Assembly: GCA_937894665.1 (NCBI GenBank)
Contig: CALAWF010000001.1
Coordinates: forward strand, 1 to 10,056
Origin: an uncultured bacterium
Lineage (GTDB): Bacteria; Cyanobacteriota; Vampirovibrionia; Gastranaerophilales; Gastranaerophilaceae
Direction of reading: 5' to 3'
DNA: 10,056 bases
Part shown: positions 6,644-10,056 of the stretch, piece by piece
Position numbering within the stretch: the first letter of the stretch is position 1
How the letters are laid out: the number at the start of each line of letters is the position of its first letter
Program-made: the position numbers and the translations under genes
Notes under the pieces: model-generated
Databases searched by the model: none
Told to the model about the DNA's origin: nothing
The model's input: the letters and a program-made list of their open reading frames with translations, nothing else

Positions 6644-9040
6644 ATGATAGAAATAGAAAAGATTAGGGATTTATTGCAAAATAAAAATTTTGTAATGTTT
6701 GTGTCGTCTGTGATTTTTATGACAGGGATACTTGCTTGTTTTTACTCTTTAGCAATCCCTTTTTCTATTGTGATAACTCTTTTGCTTATTTTGTTTTTGA
6801 ACCTAAAAATATTTTCTGTTCGACGAGTTGTTGTTTGGATAGGAATTTTTTATTTAGGCTTTTTCTTGACTTTTTGTAAAATTAAGAATTATGACGAACT
6901 TCTTGCTAATGCTCCAATGAATGGTGTTTTTACTGGAAGAATTGTCAGTGTTCCTAATTCTCCGGAGAAAACTAAGTCAAAGTTCTTTGTTCAAATTGAT
7001 TCCTTCTCCGGTAAATTTATAAGTGGGAAAACTCTTGCTAATATATCAGCCTCAGAGAATGTTATATCTAAGTTGAATATCGGAGAAGAAATAAAATTGG
7101 AAGGGCATTTGAGAAAACCTTTTTCTGCAACAAATCCTTCTCAATTCGATTATAGTTCGTATTTGAGAAATTATAATGTCTTTACCGTTTTGTATTCAGA
7201 AGATGAAAATTTAGAAGTTCTTAGTACAAAAATGAGTTATAGGTGGAAATTTCTCAAAGGGTTAAATAATACAAGAAATCGGGTTCTTTCTTATCATTCA
7301 AAATATTTGAAAAGTCCCAACTTAGAAATTTTAGGTGGAATTGTTTTTGGAGATGATGCGGTTGCCCCTCCGGATTATATTAAGAATTCATTTATAAATT
7401 CGGGCTTACTTCATATTCTTGCTGCTTCAGGGATGAATGTTGCTTTTATTTTTAGCTTTTGGTTTTTGATTATGAAATTCTTTCGTGTTCCATACAAACC
7501 TCGTGTTTTGTCCGGAATGCTGATGATTATTCTCTATACTCTTATGACAGGGCTTGGGGCTTCTGTTGTTCGTGCAGCTCTTATGATGTTATTTGTATTA
7601 TGCGGAAAATTGATAGATAGAGATGCTCATAGTGTTTCATTGTTGTCATTTGTTGCTGTTTTGATGTTGATATATAATCCTGCGTATATCAATGATGTGA
7701 GTTTTCAATTATCATTTCTTGTAACGCTTGGGCTAATTACAACTGCAAATATAAGCTCCTCAAAATTGGATAAAATTCCGGAATGGTTAAAGGCTCCAAT
7801 CTTGATTCCTGTTGTTGCTCAAATTTGGATTGCTCCTATTCAAATGTTTTATTTTAATACTTTTAGTTTGTATTCTGTGTTTGCAAATATATCAACTGTA
7901 ACATTGCTGAGTGTAATAAGTTTTGGCGGTTTTGTAAGTTCATTACTTGCAGTGATTCCTCAAATTGCAGATATTGTGTGTCGAATTTTTGATTTCTTTT
8001 TAAATTATTTATTAAATATTCTTGTTTGGATTTCAGATTTCTGGGGAAATCTTCCTCACAGCATGCTCGTAACTACTCATCCTGATTTATTTCAATTGAG
8101 CTTATATTATGTAGCATTACTTTTAATTACACTTTTGTTAAAATTCGAAAAATATAAAAATGCTTGTTGGGTTTTAATTTGTTCTGTTTTGATAATTCTA
8201 TCTACAACATATACTCCTGTGTCAAAAAACTTAGAGGTTATTGCCTTTGATGTTGGAAATGCGGATTCTTTTATGATAAAAACCCCAGAAAATAAATATT
8301 TCTTTATCGATACTGGCAAAGCTCCATATAAAAGTGGAAATTCACAAGCCAAGATAATAATGCTCAAATATTTAAAAGATAGAGGTATAAAGAATTTAGA
8401 AGGTGTAATTGTTACTCACTTTGATAATGATCATTCGGGCGGAGCGTCTGAATTTATAGAAAATACAAAAGTTAAAACCTTGTATTTGAACTCTTTGGAA
8501 AAAGAAACTCAAACAGCAAAGAATATTTTTAAGACGCTGAAAACTAACCATCAAAACATGAAAATTGTCAAAAATAATGATGCAATTTATTCTGAACCTG
8601 ATTTGAATATTAAAACATTTAAAGCGGATGTAAGAGGCAAGAATAGAAGCAATGAATCTTCAACGGTAACTCTTTTGAGCTATAAAAATTTCGATATGCT
8701 ATTTATGGGGGATGCCGGGATTGAAGCATTTAAGCAAATTAAGAAGTATCTTCCTAAAAATGTCGAAGTTCTAAAAGTTGGGCATCATGGTGGTCCAAAT
8801 GTCGTTGACTATGATATGTTAGATTATTTAGGAACAAAAGTTTCCCTAATTTCAACAGGTTTAAATTATTTTGGACATCCTAATCGTGGAACTTTGGATA
8901 TTTTGCGAAACACGGATATTTTAAGGACTGATTTATTGAATTCAATTAAATTTTCTACAGATGGAAATTCTTATAAAATTTATTCTTATGATACCCATGA
9001 TAAAAAATATGAATTGAAAGAAAATTTTTATGCGAAATAG
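6644..9040 (+). CDS. comEC: ComEC/Rec2-family DNA uptake channel
   Basis: A 798-residue polytopic membrane protein, full length for the family. ComEC forms the channel that brings one strand of transforming DNA into the cytoplasm. Residues about 15-78 form membrane helices, followed by a DUF4131/OB-like domain (about 90-195; GRIVSVP, LEGHLRKP). The competence domain (about 205-520) has many helices and the signature GLLHILAASGMNV (H257-V266). The C-terminal metallo-beta-lactamase-like nuclease domain (about 530-775) has DVGNADS (536-542), the zinc motif THFDNDHSGG (H592, D594, D596, H597), MGDAG with D690, and GHHGG (H714, H715). The frame continues upstream to an ATG at 6461, but that extension is antisense to pilT. 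ATG 6644 is preferred because it begins the family-like N-terminus in the intergenic gap. Only a short GGA precedes it. Divergent from pilT, which supports a competence role. Confidence 0.92.
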   Translation: MIEIEKIRDLLQNKNFVMFVSSVIFMTGILACFYSLAIPFSIVITLLLILFLNLKIFSVRRVVVWIGIFYLGFFLTFCKIKNYDELLANAPMNGVFTGRIVSVPNSPEKTKSKFFVQIDSFSGKFISGKTLANISASENVISKLNIGEEIKLEGHLRKPFSATNPSQFDYSSYLRNYNVFTVLYSEDENLEVLSTKMSYRWKFLKGLNNTRNRVLSYHSKYLKSPNLEILGGIVFGDDAVAPPDYIKNSFINSGLLHILAASGMNVAFIFSFWFLIMKFFRVPYKPRVLSGMLMIILYTLMTGLGASVVRAALMMLFVLCGKLIDRDAHSVSLLSFVAVLMLIYNPAYINDVSFQLSFLVTLGLITTANISSSKLDKIPEWLKAPILIPVVAQIWIAPIQMFYFNTFSLYSVFANISTVTLLSVISFGGFVSSLLAVIPQIADIVCRIFDFFLNYLLNILVWISDFWGNLPHSMLVTTHPDLFQLSLYYVALLLITLLLKFEKYKNACWVLICSVLIILSTTYTPVSKNLEVIAFDVGNADSFMIKTPENKYFFIDTGKAPYKSGNSQAKIIMLKYLKDRGIKNLEGVIVTHFDNDHSGGASEFIENTKVKTLYLNSLEKETQTAKNIFKTLKTNHQNMKIVKNNDAIYSEPDLNIKTFKADVRGKNRSNESSTVTLLSYKNFDMLFMGDAGIEAFKQIKKYLPKNVEVLKVGHHGGPNVVDYDMLDYLGTKVSLISTGLNYFGHPNRGTLDILRNTDILRTDLLNSIKFSTDGNSYKIYSYDTHDKKYELKENFYAK

Positions 9041-9060
9041 GATAGAATTTTCTACCAAAC

Positions 9061-9088
9061 TTGACAAAATTATCGTACTTTTTACACT
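9061..9088 (+). promoter_or_regulatory. Putative promoter for the lytic transglycosylase transcript
   Basis: A perfect TTGACA (9061-9066), a 16-nt spacer and TACACT (9083-9088, 4/6), starting 21 bases after the comEC stop. Transcription from near 9095 would create a leader of about 197 nt containing both hairpins below. A weaker alternative is TTGAAA (9164-9169) with a 19-nt spacer and TATAGT (9189-9194), which would bypass both hairpins. Confidence 0.45.
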
Positions 9089-9101
9089 AAATGTTAAGAA
9101 T

Positions 9102-9130
9102 GTAAAATCCTTACTGCGAGAGGGTTTTAC
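9102..9130 (+). other. RNA hairpin in the comEC-transglycosylase gap
   Basis: GTAAAATCC (9102-9110) pairs with GGGTTTTAC (9122-9130) as a 9-bp stem with one G-U pair and an 11-nt loop (9111-9121). The T-run that follows is not adjacent (TTGCTAAAATTTTT), so it is not a classic terminator. It may be part of a comEC 3' end or of the leader of the next gene. Confidence 0.5.
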
Positions 9131-9150
9131 TTGCTAAAATTTTTGAGAAT

Positions 9151-9165
9151 AACCCCATGGGGGTT
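9151..9165 (+). terminator. Compact G/C hairpin, possible terminator or attenuator
   Basis: AACCCC (9151-9156) and GGGGTT (9160-9165) form a perfect 6-bp stem around an ATG triloop. It is flanked by AAAATTT (9136-9142) and AAATTTT (9167-9173), which could pair to extend the structure across a bulge, and is followed by a T-rich stretch to 9181. It could end comEC transcripts, or act as a conditional terminator if the promoter at 9061 is used. The 251-nt gap 9041-9291 otherwise shows no ORF or recognised RNA family. Confidence 0.4.
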
Positions 9166-9278
9166 GAAATTTTAAATTTTTGTAATAATATAGTTACATA
9201 ATCACATTCAAAAAGACGAAAATCTTAGAAAAAAAATAAGAACAAAAAGTAGTCTTGGAGAATTTTCAATTTACAACT

Positions 9279-9294
9279 AGAGGATTACATTTTG
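9279..9294 (+). promoter_or_regulatory. Strong Shine-Dalgarno site serving a TTG start
   Basis: AGAGGA (9279-9284) lies 7 nt before TTG (9292-9294). No ATG exists in frame ahead of the signal peptide, so this site decides the start: TTG followed by AAA AAA gives the expected M-K-K signal peptide opening. Confidence 0.8.
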
Positions 9295-9972
9295 AAAAAA
9301 TTATTACTATTCACTATTGCACTAGTGCTAATGTCGTTTGCACAAGTGCAGGCGGCCAATGTAAATACCGTTAAGGCAGCGATAGTAAAACATTCTATCG
9401 AAATGGGCGTAGATCCAGCAATTACACTAAGTATTGCGAAAACAGAATCAGGTTTTAGACACGAAGCTAGAAGCTCACATGGTGCAGTAGGAGTTTTCCA
9501 GCTTATGCCGTCAACCGCAAGAAGAATGGGCTTAAATCCATATTCACTTGATGATAATATCAAAGGTGGCATTATGTACTATAAATCAATGTACAAAATG
9601 TTTGGGTCAATGGAATTAGCTTTAGCAGCTTATAATGCAGGTCCTGCAAATGTTAAAAAATATCGTGCAGTTCCTCCATTTGGTGAAACAAGAAGATTTG
9701 TTGCTAAAATTACAGCTGATTATAGACATTTTAAAGCTCATCCGGATCCAGCAATGGTTGCTTACAAAGGTGGAAGTGTAAAAACTGTTACAGGTGCAAA
9801 ACCTATGGCAATTGCATCTTCTCCAAAGACTCCGGCTGGTGCAGCTAAAATGGTCGCAAAATCAGCTCCGCTACCGGTGTCAAGAATCGAAGAGTCTAGA
9901 AGACATAATGCAGAGTTGATTAAAGGATTACCTGCAGAAGTCGAGTTAAAATCTCAATCAGTTGCGATTTAG
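9292..9972 (+). CDS. Secreted lytic transglycosylase (SLT/GH23 domain)
   Basis: A 226-residue protein that would cleave the MurNAc-GlcNAc bond of peptidoglycan non-hydrolytically, forming 1,6-anhydro ends. Residues 1-21 are a signal peptide with a likely site after VQA (MKKLLLFTIALVLMSFAQVQA|AN). The goose-lysozyme-like SLT domain spans about 25-145: catalytic Glu52 in TESGF, then AVGVFQLMPSTARRMG (65-80), LALAAYNAGPANV (109-121) and the Pro/Gly-rich PPFGETRRFV (128-137). All hallmark motifs are present. The tail (about 146-226) is an Ala/Lys/Pro/Ser-rich, probably disordered segment with no wall-binding repeat such as LysM. No lipobox, so it is exported or loosely wall-bound. Such enzymes open the wall for pili, secretion systems or DNA uptake, which fits the neighbours, but a general wall-turnover role is equally possible. 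It starts at TTG behind a strong ribosome site and a long structured leader. Confidence 0.92.
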   Translation: MKKLLLFTIALVLMSFAQVQAANVNTVKAAIVKHSIEMGVDPAITLSIAKTESGFRHEARSSHGAVGVFQLMPSTARRMGLNPYSLDDNIKGGIMYYKSMYKMFGSMELALAAYNAGPANVKKYRAVPPFGETRRFVAKITADYRHFKAHPDPAMVAYKGGSVKTVTGAKPMAIASSPKTPAGAAKMVAKSAPLPVSRIEESRRHNAELIKGLPAEVELKSQSVAI

Positions 9973-9997
9973 GATTCAGGTCGAAAGTTAATTAAAA

Positions 9998-10024
9998 AAG
10001 AGTCGGATAATAAATCCGGCTCTT
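9998..10024. terminator. Bidirectional Rho-independent terminator
   Basis: AAGAGTCGGAT (9998-10008), loop AATAA, ATCCGGCTCTT (10014-10024): an 11-bp stem with one T-G mismatch/wobble. It lies 25 nt after the transglycosylase stop. On the plus strand it is followed by a broken T tract (CTTATT). On the minus strand the stem is followed by six T's (AAAAAA on plus, 9994-9999), making it the stronger terminator for leftward transcripts. Confidence 0.75.
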
Positions 10025-10025
10025 C

Positions 10026-10055
10026 TTATTGCAATGTTTTATAGTTTTCCAAATT
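10026..10055 (-). CDS. Possible C-terminal end of a leftward gene entering from the right
   Basis: On the minus strand, one frame reads N-L-E-N-Y-K-T-L-Q then TAA at 10028-10026, directly before the terminator stem whose T-run faces leftward. This is what the end of a convergent gene would look like, but nine codons cannot establish a gene, and another frame also closes nearby with K-F-G-K-L. The position of the terminator is the main support. Confidence 0.25.
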   Translation of the reverse strand, partial: NLENYKTLQ

Positions 10056-10056
10056 T

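Noticed and set aside
9041..9291. Known riboswitch (c-di-AMP or c-di-GMP type) before the transglycosylase
   Set aside because: Two hairpins are present, but I could not find the conserved single-stranded motifs of these families. Reported only as an unclassified leader.
1..10056. CRISPR array, insertion sequence, tRNA or rRNA
   Set aside because: No regularly spaced repeats, transposase-like ORF, terminal inverted repeats or tRNA-like arms were seen on either strand.

Overview
The window is AT-rich, densely packed bacterial chromosome with short intergenic gaps and Shine-Dalgarno-led genes. The most telling gene for taxonomy is a class III pilin-like protein. It has the prepilin signature GFTLAEILITLGVIGVV, a mid-protein VDINGxxxPNxxGxDVF-type motif and a cysteine-rich C-terminus ending in YPW. 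Together with the low GC and a pilT-recO operon, this resembles gut Vampirovibrionia/Melainabacteria (Gastranaerophilales), the non-photosynthetic relatives of Cyanobacteria. That placement is inferred from recalled sequence style and was not tested by a search. No mobile element, CRISPR array, rRNA or tRNA was seen.

Layout, left to right. (1) A small membrane-anchored coiled-coil protein (22-378, +) runs tail-to-tail into the pilin-like gene (382-1062, -). (2) A divergent intergenic region with a good inverted repeat separates the pilin gene from a small XRE-type regulator (1194-1511, +). (3) A leftward operon reads pilT (6557-5457), recO (5451-4678), a two-domain M16 zinc protease (4605-2017) and a GNAT acetyltransferase (2006-1521). 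Gaps are 5, 72 and 10 nt. (4) Divergent from pilT is comEC (6644-9040, +), the DNA-uptake channel; the two putative -35 boxes overlap. (5) A 251-nt intergenic region holds a good promoter and two hairpins, followed by a secreted lytic transglycosylase with a TTG start (9292-9972, +). (6) A bidirectional terminator hairpin closes the window, perhaps shared with a leftward gene whose last codons lie at the right edge.

Functionally, a type IV pilin-like protein, the pilus-retraction ATPase PilT, the DNA translocation channel ComEC, the recombination mediator RecO and a wall-opening transglycosylase all lie within 10 kb. These are parts used for natural transformation: pilus capture and retraction, DNA entry across the membrane, then recombination. 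The gathering and the shared pilT/comEC promoter region fit a competence function, but this is inference from context. The core genes are all of known families. The most interesting content is regulatory: the operator-like repeat at pilin/XRE, the overlapping pilT/comEC promoters, and the structured leader of the transglycosylase.
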